Below are positions 33,936 to 43,070 of a stretch of DNA of 64,000 bases, piece after piece (within the stretch, counting starts at the first letter, position 1; every line of letters begins with the position of its first letter). Location of the stretch: assembly GCF_051027545.1 (NCBI RefSeq), contig NZ_CP194902.1:1798001-1862000 (forward strand), given 5' to 3'. The position numbers were made by a program, and so were the translations under genes. This DNA is from Methylocaldum sp002005105 (GTDB lineage Bacteria > Pseudomonadota > Gammaproteobacteria > Methylococcales > Methylococcaceae). The notes beneath the pieces are model-generated. The model saw only the letters and a list, made by a program, of their open reading frames with translations. It did no database searches and was not told where the DNA came from.

Positions 33936-35297
33936 ATGCCCAGACGTTATGACGCAGCCATGACAGCGCAAGTTTTCCAGACCTTTCGCCACGCGCCATC
34001 CGATCGGCCGAAACAAAAGGGCGCTATCAATGTCGTATCAGCCGAAAGGATTCGCCAGTGGTACACGCCTACTACGGAACTGGAGTCAAGATCAGTGATG
34101 CCTTGTCAAATGAACGGCTTCTCCGGCAACCGCTATGCGGACTTCTATGAGTTCGCGCCCGTGGGTTACGTAGGTTTGGATGCGTGCGGCATCATTCGTG
34201 CCCTGAACGCGACCGGCGCGCGCCTGCTCGGTGGTCAACGGGATCATTTCCTCGGTTCTCTCTTTCTTTACCTCATCGCCGAACAAGACCGCCATCAGTT
34301 CCTGCAACATCTCCGGGACTGCCGGATATGCGGCACCGGCCTGACCGAGCTCACCTTGCTAACCGTCGAGGGACGAGGATTGCCGGTCGTGCTGGACAGT
34401 CGAATGGGCGCGCCAGACGATTCCGGGACGGATGTTCATTACTGGGTCTCGATAATCGATGTCAGCGAGCGGAAGAAGGCCGAAGCGGCCGTACGAAAGG
34501 CGCAAATCGAACTGGCTGAGCGGGCTCTCCAGCTCGAGGCCGCCAATCGCGCCCTGCACGAATCCGAGCGTCGCAAGGACGAGTTTCTTGCCATGCTGGG
34601 GCACGAACTCCGGAATCCCCTGGCGCCCATACGCAACGCCATGGCGATCATGCGGAAACTCGATGCGCCGGACTCCCAGCTTCGATGGGTACGGGACGTG
34701 GTCGACCGGCAGGTCACTCAGTTGGCGAGGCTCGTGGACGATCTTTTGGATGTCTCGCGGATCGTTCAAGGCAAGCTGACTCTGCGCAGAGTGCCTATGG
34801 ATTTGACGGTGGTGATCGATCAGGCGGTTGAGACCTGTAAGCCGCTCATGGACCAGCGCCACCACCGTTTTACGGTTTCGTTGCCTGCTGATCCGATTCG
34901 GCTCGAGATTGACGCTGCGCGCCTGGTACAAGCAATCTCGAACCTCTTATCGAATGCCGCCAAGTACACCCCGGAAGGCGGCTTCATTTGGCTTACCGCA
35001 TTCGTTGAAGATAGGAATGCGGTTATTTGCGTTCGCGATACCGGAGAGGGAATTCCCAGCGCGTTATTGCCCCGCCTGTTCGACGCCTTCACTCAAGCCG
35101 ACCGCACTCTGGACCGCTCTCAGGGAGGATTGGGGTTGGGGCTGACCATCGTGCAAAAAATCGTCGAATTGCATGGCGGACAGGTCGAGGCCCGCAGCGA
35201 AGGGCAGGGAAAGGGCAGTGAATTCGTGGTGCGGTTGCCGCTCGATTCGCCTACGTCCTTGCCGCAAGAGGCAAGCACCGATTCCGTGGCGGATTGA
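33936..35297 (+). CDS. PAS-domain sensor histidine kinase
   Basis: 453 residues. A PAS domain (DFYEFAPVGYVGLDACGIIR then ALNATGARLLGG) is followed by a coiled-coil linker (ERKKAEAAVRKAQIELAERA). Next come HisKA with the phospho-acceptor His in FLAMLGHELRNPLAPIRNAM and HATPase with the N-box NLLSNAAKYTPEGG, G1 VRDTGEGIP, F-box LFDAFTQ and G2 GGLGLGLTIV. No transmembrane segment, so it is cytosolic. No response regulator is adjacent; it may be an orphan kinase. The start is uncertain; the ATG at 34097, before the PAS domain, is an alternative. It is divergent from pssA. Confidence 0.85.
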   Translation: MPRRYDAAMTAQVFQTFRHAPSDRPKQKGAINVVSAERIRQWYTPTTELESRSVMPCQMNGFSGNRYADFYEFAPVGYVGLDACGIIRALNATGARLLGGQRDHFLGSLFLYLIAEQDRHQFLQHLRDCRICGTGLTELTLLTVEGRGLPVVLDSRMGAPDDSGTDVHYWVSIIDVSERKKAEAAVRKAQIELAERALQLEAANRALHESERRKDEFLAMLGHELRNPLAPIRNAMAIMRKLDAPDSQLRWVRDVVDRQVTQLARLVDDLLDVSRIVQGKLTLRRVPMDLTVVIDQAVETCKPLMDQRHHRFTVSLPADPIRLEIDAARLVQAISNLLSNAAKYTPEGGFIWLTAFVEDRNAVICVRDTGEGIPSALLPRLFDAFTQADRTLDRSQGGLGLGLTIVQKIVELHGGQVEARSEGQGKGSEFVVRLPLDSPTSLPQEASTDSVAD

Positions 35298-35302
35298 TGC
35301 TT

Positions 35303-35416
35303 TTAAGGAAGCTCTGAACAAGTGGAATCCGTTCATGCCCTTCGACGATGCTCAGGACAGGCCCTTCGACAGGCTCAGGACAGGCCCGTCGAAGGACTTA
35401 ATCAGAGCTTCCTTAA
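35303..35416. repeat. Small MITE with perfect 15-bp terminal inverted repeats
   Basis: TTAAGGAAGCTCTGA at the left and TCAGAGCTTCCTTAA at the right enclose tandem CCTTCGACAGGCTCAGGACA-type words. The ends include TTAA. A decayed relative lies at 21580-21970. After it, 35450-35480 holds a short GTCGGCAATCCTTTGCCGAC fragment and no gene. Confidence 0.65.
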
Positions 35417-35545
35417 GTGGCATCTTACGATTCCAGTTCGGCAGCCGTCGCAGGTCGGCAATCCTTTGCCGACAAACGCGATCGACGTGCAAAGCGGCGG
35501 CTCGGAGAGCAGTCTGATCCAAAATGGCGAGATCTGCGCCTTGAT

Positions 35546-36229
35546 TCAGCAGCGTGCCTGATTTTTCTTGGCCGCCATCACGCTGGTCAAACCGGCGAGT
35601 CCGGAGGCCAAGAGCCACACGGCCGCGGGCAAAGGCACCGGGGCCGGTTCGCCGCCGGACAGAACCGCGCCGATGGTCACGCGGATCGCGTTCAGATCGA
35701 TCCAGGCCTCACCCTGACTGCCCACCGGAACGGCCCCCAGCATCGTCGTCAAGAGGACGTCCAGTTCTTCGCTCCGGGCGATCGACTGCTCGAACAGCGT
35801 GGTCCAGCTGCCCGCCTTTTCGCCGCCGCTGCCGCCGAGGCGGAAGGATTTTTCACCCGAGTCGCGGAACAGCTCGTCGTTGGTAAAATCGTCGAGCCGG
35901 AGCCGACTGCTGGCCGAAACGCTGCTGTTCTTTCCGGCGAGTGCGTAGTCGCCGCCCTCCGCCAAGTGAAACTGATCGATCAGAAATCCGTCCTTGGCGA
36001 TGACCTGAAATTCCATGGTTTCCCTTAGGCGCTGGGAAGCCGAGGCGGCAGAACGATCGGAAAAGGCGAAGCTCAGGGTATCGCCGTCGATGGACGGTGT
36101 CCCGAAGTAATCCAGGTCCTCGTCCGCAAACTGGAAATAAACCGATTGGCCTTCCAGCAGGGCGGCCTGCGCGGCAGCCCCGCTGAAAAAGATAAAAATG
36201 CCTGTGATTGCACCGATAAATGTCTTCAT
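35546..36229 (-). CDS. Secreted protein with VPxPAA sorting tail
   Basis: 227 residues. Signal peptide TFIGAITGIFIFFSGAAAQA; mature domain of beta-rich appearance (SVYFQFADEDLDYFGTPSID); C-terminal tail VPLPAAVWLLASGLAGLTSV followed by AAKKNQAR, an exosortase-type sorting signal with a slightly atypical basic end. GGAG lies nine bases from the ATG. The function is unknown. No Pho-type array was found upstream, unlike the tails at 24.3 and 43.2 kb. Confidence 0.7.
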   Translation of the reverse strand: MKTFIGAITGIFIFFSGAAAQAALLEGQSVYFQFADEDLDYFGTPSIDGDTLSFAFSDRSAASASQRLRETMEFQVIAKDGFLIDQFHLAEGGDYALAGKNSSVSASSRLRLDDFTNDELFRDSGEKSFRLGGSGGEKAGSWTTLFEQSIARSEELDVLLTTMLGAVPVGSQGEAWIDLNAIRVTIGAVLSGGEPAPVPLPAAVWLLASGLAGLTSVMAAKKNQARC

Positions 36230-36517
36230 GAGCAGTGACTCCTTACAGTCAGTTTAAAACGCAACGAAAAACCCGAATTCCAAACATTCCCTCGTATCTC
36301 TCGTCCTACAAAAGCGGCGACCCTATACGTCTGCGAAAGGCGCGTAGAGGTATGACGGGCGACGATGCCCGGATTTCCACACTCCAATTCCACCTATCCC
36401 TGCCTGGTTTATCGATTCGGCGAGATAACCAAGATAAGGCTGTTTCCGAACGACCTTTGATACCCCCCAAAATGCTCTGACAAGCCTCGATATACCGTTC
36501 CTATCCCAAACGGCCTC

Positions 36518-36605
36518 TCCGCTGGCGCCCAAGCTTCGGCTTGGGCGCCCCGCCCGAGAAGCTCCCGCTTCTCAACGTCGGTTCCCAAACGGGAGTTTGG
36601 GAACC
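36518..36605. repeat. Tandem hairpin cluster, family III
   Basis: Three adjacent hairpins: GGCGCCCAAGC/GCTTGGGCGCC, GAGAAG-CTCCCG-CTTCTC and GGTTCCCAAAC/GTTTGGGAACC. A related set lies at 42270-42390 with changed first and second stems. 36230-36517 and 36606-36768 show no gene. Confidence 0.55.
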
Positions 36606-36768
36606 AGCACACACCCAGTGCAGGTCGCTTCAGTCGTACACCCTCAACCGACAGCACGCTTTCTATGCCTTTGGGTTCCAGGGCGTCGCTCGATGATTTC
36701 CGGCGCTTTCATGCCGAAAAGGTCAACGACAAAAAAATCTTTCAGTTTTTGTTTATTAAATCGAAGTT

Positions 36769-36797
36769 CTGTGAAGATTTTGTTAAGGGTCTGTGAC
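36769..36797 (+). promoter_or_regulatory. Orphan Pho-box-like array
   Basis: CTGTGAA (36769), TTGTTAA (36780) and CTGTGAC (36791) at an exact 11-bp period, in a local AT-rich patch. No established gene follows, only a possible 45-codon ORF at 36814. It may mark a gene lost from this site. Confidence 0.5.
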
Positions 36798-36813
36798 ATT
36801 TTGAGAAATTTCG

Positions 36814-36951
36814 ATGGCGGCCTATTGGTGGTTCGGAATGTGGTCGCTCTTGGCCCCGGCGGACGGCTCCGGGACCGATGGCGAACCAGAACATGCGAGA
36901 GGGCGTATACGGCGTTTTCGTAACAGGCGGCGTGAGCTGCTTGCTGAATAG
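36814..36951 (+). CDS. Possible 45-residue ORF downstream of orphan Pho box
   Basis: Starts MAAYWWFGMWSLLAPADGSG and ends in a basic run (RIRRFRNRRRELLAE). GAG nine bases upstream is a weak ribosome site. The only support is position just after the Pho-like array. It might be a truncated gene start rather than a real microprotein. 36952-37139 shows nothing. Confidence 0.2.
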   Translation: MAAYWWFGMWSLLAPADGSGTDGEPEHARGRIRRFRNRRRELLAE

Positions 36952-37139
36952 CAGTCCGACGTCGATCCGCGTTTAGGTGAAAAGTCTCCCGTCGGATTCG
37001 GATTTCTAAGGATTCAGCTGCAAACTCTGAGCCAAGGACTCGTGTTTCGCTGAATCAATGGGATAGGATGAAAATCTACGGTGGACGTAAAATTCGCTGA
37101 CGCCTGGAAAATACCCCAGGCGCACCGTTTCAGGTATTT

Positions 37140-37280
37140 TTCCAAATCGCTTTCAATCAGGAATTGTTTTGTAGGGCGGGTTAGGCCGCGAGGCCGTAAC
37201 CCACCGAACGGCCTCGGATCGGTGGGTTACGCTTCGCTAACCCACCCTACGATAATGTTCGCTTGAATGTCGAATGGATT
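37140..37280. repeat. Family I repeat, near-consensus copy
   Basis: TTCCAAATCGCTTTCAATCAGG to GAATGTCGAATGGATT, read as ends. A clean central stem is formed by GGGCGGGTTAGGCCGCGAGGCC… and …GCTTCGCTAACCCACCCTAC. It is a useful reference copy, without inserted material. Confidence 0.7.
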
Positions 37281-37540
37281 TACAAGGCGTCTGAAGCGAT
37301 CCGTTCGTCGCCGGGAAGAGACATCCCCTCCGGCAGGCGAATTTTCCGGTTTGGTGTAGCGTCTCCAGTAAGTCGGGAAGGGATTCCCGACCTACTGACT
37401 TAGTCCGGCCGCCATTTTGGAGTGCGGAGCGGCTTTCCCAATTCACACCGCTAAGCCACGGTGGAGAACGTTCTAGGGCGTTTTCATCTCGCTCGTACGG
37501 CAAAACAGGCTTGGCGGACGTCGTTGGCGCCTTCGGCTAG

Positions 37541-39111
37541 CCTGGATATTTCATGAAAGGAGGGGTGGCGGAATCGAAAAGCCCTTAAAATTCAACTGCT
37601 GACATCGAATTTGTGAGGAGATTCCGCCGTGACACATTGTACCGGACAAATCGAGCTGTTTGCGCCCGTGGCACGCCGCCGCATCGATGTGGCCTTCGAC
37701 GGGGCGCTGTGACCAGCGATGCCGGAGTGCTGCTGTTGCGGCAGGTCGATCGCAAGCTGGGTTTGCTGGACAGCGTGGCCCAACGCTTGAAGGACCCGCG
37801 TGATCCCAGCCGGTGTGCCCACGCCGTGCTCCACCTGCTGCGACAGCGGGTTTATGGCCTGTGCCAAGGCTATGAAGACCTCAACGATCACGACACCTGG
37901 CGCCATGACCTGGCGTTGCAGACGGCCTGTGAACGGCTGTCGCCCGGTGCCTCCAGCCCCACCTTGTGCCGCTTGGAAAACCGGATGGATCGGGCGGCGG
38001 CCCTGGCGATCCATGAGGTGTTTGTCGAGCAGTTCATCGCTTCATTTCCGACGCCGCCGGATCAGCTCATCCTGGATTTCGACGCGACCGATGATCCGGT
38101 CCATGGGCATCAGGAAGGCCGGTTCTTCCATGGCTACTATGACCACTATTGCTTCCTGCCGCTTTACGTCTTTTGCGGCGATCAGTTGTTGGTCAGCTAT
38201 CTCAGGCCCTCGAAGATCGACGCGGCCAAGCACGCCGGGGCGATCCTGAAAGCTCTGGTGCAACGGCTGCGTGCCGTCTGGCCCGAGGTGAAAATCATCT
38301 TCCGGGCCGATTCGGGCTTCTGCCGACGGCGGATTCTGGCCTGGTGCGAACGCCACGGCGTCGGTTATCTCGTGGGCCTGGCCAAGAACAACCGCCTTTT
38401 GAAGCTTGCGGCGCCTTGGCGCCAGGCAGCGCAAACCCAATTTGCCGCCACCTCGGAAAAACAGCGGGTCTTCGGTGAGTTTGCCTATACCGCCGGCACC
38501 TGGAAACACCCCCGCCAGGTGATCCTCAAAGCCGAGCATGGACCCCAAGGCGAAAATCCAAGGTTCCTGGTCACCAACCTGGCGGGCGACTCCCAAGCGC
38601 TGTACGAAGACGTCTATTGTGCGCGGGGCGACATGGAAAACCGGATCAAGGAACAGCAACTCGGCTTGTTCGCGGACCGCACCAGTTGTCACGTCTGGTG
38701 GGCCAACCAATTCCGGCTGCTGCTCGCCTCGCTCGGCTACCTCTTGTTGGAAGCCCTTCGTCGCCTCGGCCTCGCCGGTACCGAACTCGCTCGGGCGCAG
38801 TGTTCCACTCTCAGGGGCAAGCTCCTCAAAATCGGTGGCGTGATCCTTCGAAATACCCGTCGCATTCGCTTCCTGTTGCCGAATGCTTACCCCTGGCAGG
38901 CGCTGTTCTGGCACATCGCCGAGCGCTTTGCCCCCGGCTGAGCCGGGCCGAGTGGGTTCCCCGGCACGTTGATTCTCTGGGGGTAAGGGGGACGTTTGCC
39001 TGAAATTCAGACTTTCACCCCAAACGAGCACTCAACACGCCTTTTTCTGGTCCCGAACCCAGAACGCGACCGGCCTCCTACCTTCACTGAGGTCCTGATG
39101 AAATATTCAGG
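37541..39111 (+). mobile_element. IS1380-family insertion sequence
   Basis: 1571 bp. Left end CCTGGATATTTCATGAAAGG; right end, read inward on the other strand, CCTGAATATTTCATCAGGAC: imperfect terminal inverted repeats matching 13 of the first 14 bases or so. CTAG flanks both ends (37537-37540 and 39112-39115) as a target duplication. It encodes one DDE transposase, which carries a frameshift. Confidence 0.85.
37629..38941 (+). pseudogene. IS1380-family transposase with frameshift near the start
   Basis: The frame from GTG 37629 encodes THCTGQIELFAPVARRRIDV then AFDGAL and a TGA. The main body continues one frame over as AVTSDAGVLLLRQVDRKLG. Restoring one G in the GGGG run at 37701-37704 would give the family-typical AFDGGAVTSDAG. 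Catalytic landmarks are intact in the body: LDFDATDDPVHG, IFRADSGFCRRRI and YCARGDMENRIKEQQ. The other open start in the body frame is not family-like. Inactivation, programmed frameshifting or a sequencing error could explain it. Confidence 0.8.
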
Positions 39112-39318
39112 CTAGGGTAGATCGATTCAATCTTTCGTAGGTCGGCAATCCTTTGCCGACGAACCCGTTGGCCCAACGGCGGCGTCGGGAAGGGGGGCTT
39201 CGGCGCTCCCGAAGACGCCGTTTGCGATTGGAAGGGTCGCGACTAAAGCGACCGTTTGCGATTGGGAAGGGATTCCCGACCTACTCGCCAGTGCCCGTAC
39301 AGTAGGTATGAAAACGTT

Positions 39319-41226
39319 CTAGCTCGCCTTCTCGAACACACGGCCTTGCACCGCGTCGAACCCGAGGCCAAAAAGCAGATCGGCCTCGTCCTCCCGTTCC
39401 ACGCCGGTGGCGGCAACGCGGATACCCAACTCTCGTGCGTATTGGCATAGCGCCTTGAGCAGGGCCTGATTGCCGGCGTCATCGAATATCCGGCGGCAGA
39501 GAGCCCCTTCCACCTTTACCCAATCCGGCATCAATTCGTTTAACCAGGCCAGTGCGCCGGGATAGGGCATGAAGCGATCCAGCACGAACCGAAAACCGTC
39601 TCTCCTGAGCTCGCTAACGGACTCGGCCGCTTGCGGGGCTAAAATCAGCCGATTCAAGGGGACTTCTATGGCCAGATTTGATCGAGCGGGCACTTTATGT
39701 CTAAAAGATTGAGCGAATCCCGGCTGCATGATGGTGGCCACCGACAAATTGACGGACCACGCCGCTTCGGGTTTTTCCGCCATCGCTTCCTGAAGGCGCG
39801 CGACGACAAGTTTGTCCAGCATCGGAGCCAGATCGGTTTCCTCGGCAATGTGCCCCAAGGCGCCCGCGGAAAGCCGTAATCCATTTTCCGTCACGATGCG
39901 CGCGAACACCTCGTAATGCTCGGGTGCCGAAGCGTTCCGGCACATGAGCGGCTGCCGCTCCAGTTCCACTTGACCGTTGTCCAAAGCCTGCCGCAGCAAT
40001 GCGAGCCGGCCGCTCCCGCCCGGCGTCGGATCTGCCTCCGCAATCCGAAAGCTCCCGCTGGACCCCATCTGCGCGTCGCGCAGCGCAGCGTCCGCCCGGG
40101 CAAGAAGTGCCGTGCTGCTATCGCCGGAAGAGAGGGCCGCCCCGATATGGACGGTGCAGGACGAAGCGATTCCGGTCTCGAGCAAAGCCATCACCGTCGA
40201 TTGGGCGAGGTGATGGGTCAGATCGTTCAGGCAATCGGCATCGGCGTGCTCCAACAGCACGGCAAACTGCGCGCCGTCTATTCGCGCCGCCGAGCCGTGC
40301 GTCTTTTCGGCGACAGCTTCCACAACATCGGCGAGAAATTTGACGACAAGATCTCCCGTATCGCGTCCGAATCGGCGATTGCATTCCGCCAGTCCGGTGA
40401 GCTGAAGGATGGCAATGGCGTGCTGCGTTCCGGATATTGCCAGGGCCGCGTCCAGCGATGCGAGAAAATACGCGCGATTGAAAAGACCGGTTTGCCGGTC
40501 GTGGTGGAGATCCCGCTGTAGTTTCTCGATGGTTTCCATCTTCGCGTTCAGCATGCGCCGCACCGCTTCCGACATACGGTTGAACGCCGAGCCGATATGA
40601 TGCAGTTCGCGAATACGGGGCAGCTCCGCCAAAGGCTCGAACTTGCCTTCGCCGATGCGAAGCGCCAGATTTTCGAGCCGGTCCAGCGGACGTAATGCCT
40701 TTTGCAGCAGCCATACCGACAGCAGCGCGGAGATCAGCCAGAAACCCAGAGTCCAGCCCAGGATGGACCAGGTCATCTGCCAAAGTTGGCTATATCCGAA
40801 ACCGGGATGGCTGGCCACGTCGACCACGGCTGAAAGTTTCCAGCCGGCCATCGATTCGGCCCGACCCGCGGGAGCGTCGAACGGCACGCGGCTGATGAAC
40901 CACTCGGGAGCGCCGTCCACTTTCAAGGGGAGTTCCCGCTCCACGACGGATTCGCCGTTGGGGCGGATCACGGCGATACGCCGGTAGTAGCCGCTATCGT
41001 AGAGAGCGTCCACCGCATTGGCCACCGCCGCGGTGTCGTTGCTCGCCAGCGCGGGCGATAGTTCCAGCGCCAGAGTGGTTGCCGTTTCTTGCGCATGAGC
41101 GTGCAACTGGCGTTGCAGAAAGCCGTGGGTATTCACCAGGCCGGTGGCGAAAAGAGCCAGCCCCAGCAGCAGAAACAGCAGACCGAGCAGCAGGACCAGC
41201 AGGGTTTTCAGGCTCATCGTCGTCAT
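39319..41226 (-). CDS. lapD: LapD-type c-di-GMP effector (degenerate GGDEF-EAL)
   Basis: 635 residues. A transmembrane helix (TLLVLLLGLLFLLLGLALFA) precedes a LapD/MoxY periplasmic domain including WKLSAVVDVASHPGFGYSQL. A second helix and a HAMP segment follow, then a GGDEF-like domain with no GGDEF motif and an EAL-like domain where the EAL position reads YEVFAR. Both catalytic centres are therefore degenerate, as in LapD, which binds c-di-GMP through its EAL domain and sequesters LapG on the periplasmic side. It overlaps lapG by ATGA. Its TAG stop lies in a family II repeat. Confidence 0.85.
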   Translation of the reverse strand: MTTMSLKTLLVLLLGLLFLLLGLALFATGLVNTHGFLQRQLHAHAQETATTLALELSPALASNDTAAVANAVDALYDSGYYRRIAVIRPNGESVVERELPLKVDGAPEWFISRVPFDAPAGRAESMAGWKLSAVVDVASHPGFGYSQLWQMTWSILGWTLGFWLISALLSVWLLQKALRPLDRLENLALRIGEGKFEPLAELPRIRELHHIGSAFNRMSEAVRRMLNAKMETIEKLQRDLHHDRQTGLFNRAYFLASLDAALAISGTQHAIAILQLTGLAECNRRFGRDTGDLVVKFLADVVEAVAEKTHGSAARIDGAQFAVLLEHADADCLNDLTHHLAQSTVMALLETGIASSCTVHIGAALSSGDSSTALLARADAALRDAQMGSSGSFRIAEADPTPGGSGRLALLRQALDNGQVELERQPLMCRNASAPEHYEVFARIVTENGLRLSAGALGHIAEETDLAPMLDKLVVARLQEAMAEKPEAAWSVNLSVATIMQPGFAQSFRHKVPARSNLAIEVPLNRLILAPQAAESVSELRRDGFRFVLDRFMPYPGALAWLNELMPDWVKVEGALCRRIFDDAGNQALLKALCQYARELGIRVAATGVEREDEADLLFGLGFDAVQGRVFEKAS

Positions 41227-41891
41227 CGAATCGCTCCCGTCTTTTCGTGGTGCATGCGCGCCAACAGATCGTTCCAGTGGCGTATGTCGGACGCTTCACC
41301 CAGCTTGCCATGCTGCCCGCGCTGCTTGGCCGACCACAACCCCTCCGCATTGAAGCTCATGGTCGGCGCTAGATCGGTCCGCGCGGCGGCCGGCCGGATA
41401 TCGCCGATCAGATTGTCCAAAATCAGCGGTTCGGATTCCGGGGCGGGATAGTAGGCCAGGACCATGTGCGGCTCCATGCGGCTCAGCTGTGGCCGCCAGA
41501 CCCGGACATAAGTGACCCGCAATCGGTCGGGAGCCACTCCTGCCGCTCGAAGGGTGAAATATTTGGCCAGGGCGAAATCCTCGCAGTCGCCGCCGTTGGC
41601 GGCCAGGAGTTCCACCGGAGTCGCCCAGTAGTCGCGGCGCGCCCATTGGTCAGAGTCGGAGATGTTCGGCAGCCGGTTGAAGAAATCGTTAACCTGCGCC
41701 AGCTTCTCGTGCTCGCCGGCACCACCCAGATGCAGAACCAGGTCGCGCCACGCCGACAGACGTTCCACCGCCGCAAGGCCATAGCGCTGGCCGACCAGTT
41801 CCAAGGTTCGTGCATTGGGGAGCAGGTCCATTTCGACGCCCGCCACGGCAAGGACCGCAAAAGCGGCGCTCCATAAAAATAAGCGTTTCAA
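41223..41891 (-). CDS. lapG: LapG-type periplasmic cysteine protease
   Basis: 222 residues. Signal-type N-terminus (LFLWSAAFAVLAVAGVE). Transglutaminase-like cysteine peptidase core with the catalytic Cys in NGGDCEDFALAKYFTLRAAG, His in EPHMVLAYYP and Asp in LILDNLIGDIRP. LapG cleaves large surface adhesins when not held by LapD-c-di-GMP. The stop overlaps the lapD start, so they are co-translated. No classical LapA adhesin is in the window; the adjacent TpsA locus is the only large surface protein present. Confidence 0.85.
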   Translation of the reverse strand: MKRLFLWSAAFAVLAVAGVEMDLLPNARTLELVGQRYGLAAVERLSAWRDLVLHLGGAGEHEKLAQVNDFFNRLPNISDSDQWARRDYWATPVELLAANGGDCEDFALAKYFTLRAAGVAPDRLRVTYVRVWRPQLSRMEPHMVLAYYPAPESEPLILDNLIGDIRPAAARTDLAPTMSFNAEGLWSAKQRGQHGKLGEASDIRHWNDLLARMHHEKTGAIR

Positions 41892-42024
41892 GAGCTATCG
41901 GGGGTGATTTGAAGGAAGCGTATCTTGCCCCATCTCGGCGAAATTTCGCCACCTCATATCCCGGTAGTCGATCGTTTTTCACCGAAGTATAGCGATGCGG
42001 CTTGGGAAACCGCCCGTACCTCTA

Positions 42025-42625
42025 AGTACCTATCTCAGTAGGCCGTTCGCCCTGAGCCGAGGCGAAGGGCCTGTCCTGAGCAGAGTCGAAGGGTTTTTGA
42101 AACCTACTGGGAAGGCTCTAAATGTAGGCCGAAACGAGCGGCCGTAGATCGGCAATCCCTTGCCGACGAAGGCGTTCGGATGCAGGCCCGGCTAAGCGTC
42201 AGCGCTTGATGGCAAACGGTCGCTGCTATACAGGTCAGCGGACCGCCATTCCGGTATGGATTTTCGCTGGCTCCCAAGCTTCCGCCTGGGAGCTATACCC
42301 GAGCAGCTCGAGCTTCTCGAAACATCATTCGAATCGAGAAGCGGGAGCTTCTCAACGTCGGTTCCCAAACGGGAGTTCGGGAACCAGCCTAACGACGGAG
42401 GCATGCCGGATCAATCGGTTGCGGGCCGGCTGGCACCGAACCGCGGAGTAGGTCGGGAATCCCTTCCAATCGCAAACGGTGTCTCCAATCGCAAACGATC
42501 GGTTCGGGAGCACCGAACCGATCCTTCCAGGAGCGCCGGAGCCACCCTTCCAATCGCAAACGGTCGCTTTAATCGCGACCCTTCCCGACGGGATTTGTCG
42601 GCAAAGGATTGCCGACCTACCGACC
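42025..42625. repeat. Cluster of repeats II, III and CTCAGGACAGG-type
   Basis: 42025-42122 is an inverted element with CCTATCTCAGTAGG and CCTACTGGGAAGGCTCTAA ends. 42140-42170 carries a TCGGCAATCCCTTGCCGA word. 42270-42390 is a family III hairpin cluster. 42450-42622 is a family II piece with CCAATCGCAAAC words and ATCGGTTCGG…CCGAACCGAT and GGTCGC…GCGACC hairpins. No gene lies between 41892 and 42865. Confidence 0.6.
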
Positions 42626-42865
42626 CGATGCGCCGGGCAAGGCGCTCGGAAGAAGTCAGGTCCGGCGGTGCCCTTCCTCGATTCCCCCGCCTTCATGTTG
42701 CGAATCCGTAAAGTCGTTCAGCGAAAAAGCTACAGCCGGGGCAGCTTGCAATCATCTGCGACTTAAAGTTTTGAAAAAAAAACACAGCACGCAAATGTAA
42801 TCCAAAACAAAGACTTAGTTGATGCGCGGGAGCCGTGCGTTGAGTTTTTTCAAAAAATTTCATCG

Positions 42866-42910
42866 GTGTCACACAAACTTAACTTGGTTGTAAAAAAGCG
42901 ACATTAAAGT
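42866..42910 (+). promoter_or_regulatory. Pho-box promoter of the two-partner secretion locus
   Basis: GTGTCAC (42866), ACTTAAC (42877) and TTGTAAA (42888) at an exact 11-bp period, then TAAAGT (42905-42910) 10 nt later as the -10. ACACAAACTTAAC is shared exactly with the site at 25060. Transcription would start near 42917, giving a leader of about 315 nt. Confidence 0.6.
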
Positions 42911-42987
42911 CTGTCTCGCCTTCAAAGGGACGGAAGAAAACCGCAGTGCGGTTCAGTTGCGGCCGGGGAGCAGGAGCCCGGTCCAGG

Positions 42988-43070
42988 AGGGTTGCTAGGA
43001 CAAAGCCACACTCGTCGCGAGGCGGGGCCGGAAAGCCACGGGTCTTGATTGCAAGATAGCCGGGTTGCCA
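42988..43070 (+). ncRNA. Candidate c-di-GMP-I (GEMM-I) riboswitch aptamer
   Basis: The leader contains the diagnostic GEMM-I landmarks in order: GGACAAAGCC, a short hairpin CTCG-TCG-CGAG, GGAAAGCCACGGGTC, a second hairpin GTCTTG-ATTG-CAAGAT, and AGCCGGGTTGCC. The 5' closing helix is less clear, so the left boundary is approximate. GEMM-I aptamers bind c-di-GMP between the two helices. It lies 78 bp after the Pho-type -10 and about 160 bp before the first gene. Confidence 0.65.

Larger units (their letters stand above)
37474..39321. repeat. Family II repeat split by the IS1380 element
   Basis: The left part (TAGGGCGTTTTCATCTCGC to GTTGGCGCCTTCGG) and right part (GATCGATTCAATCTTTCG to GAAAACGTTCTAG) rejoin into one family II repeat when 37541-39111 and one CTAG are removed; compare 33057-33190. 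The right part contains two GTTTGCGATTGG words and the GTCGC-GACTAAA-GCGAC hairpin. The final CTA is the stop triplet of lapD. A partial family II copy also lies at 37366-37473. Confidence 0.65.

Noticed and set aside
37592..38014. A 140-codon minus-strand ORF over the transposase start
   Set aside because: It is a shadow of the transposase frame inside the insertion sequence.
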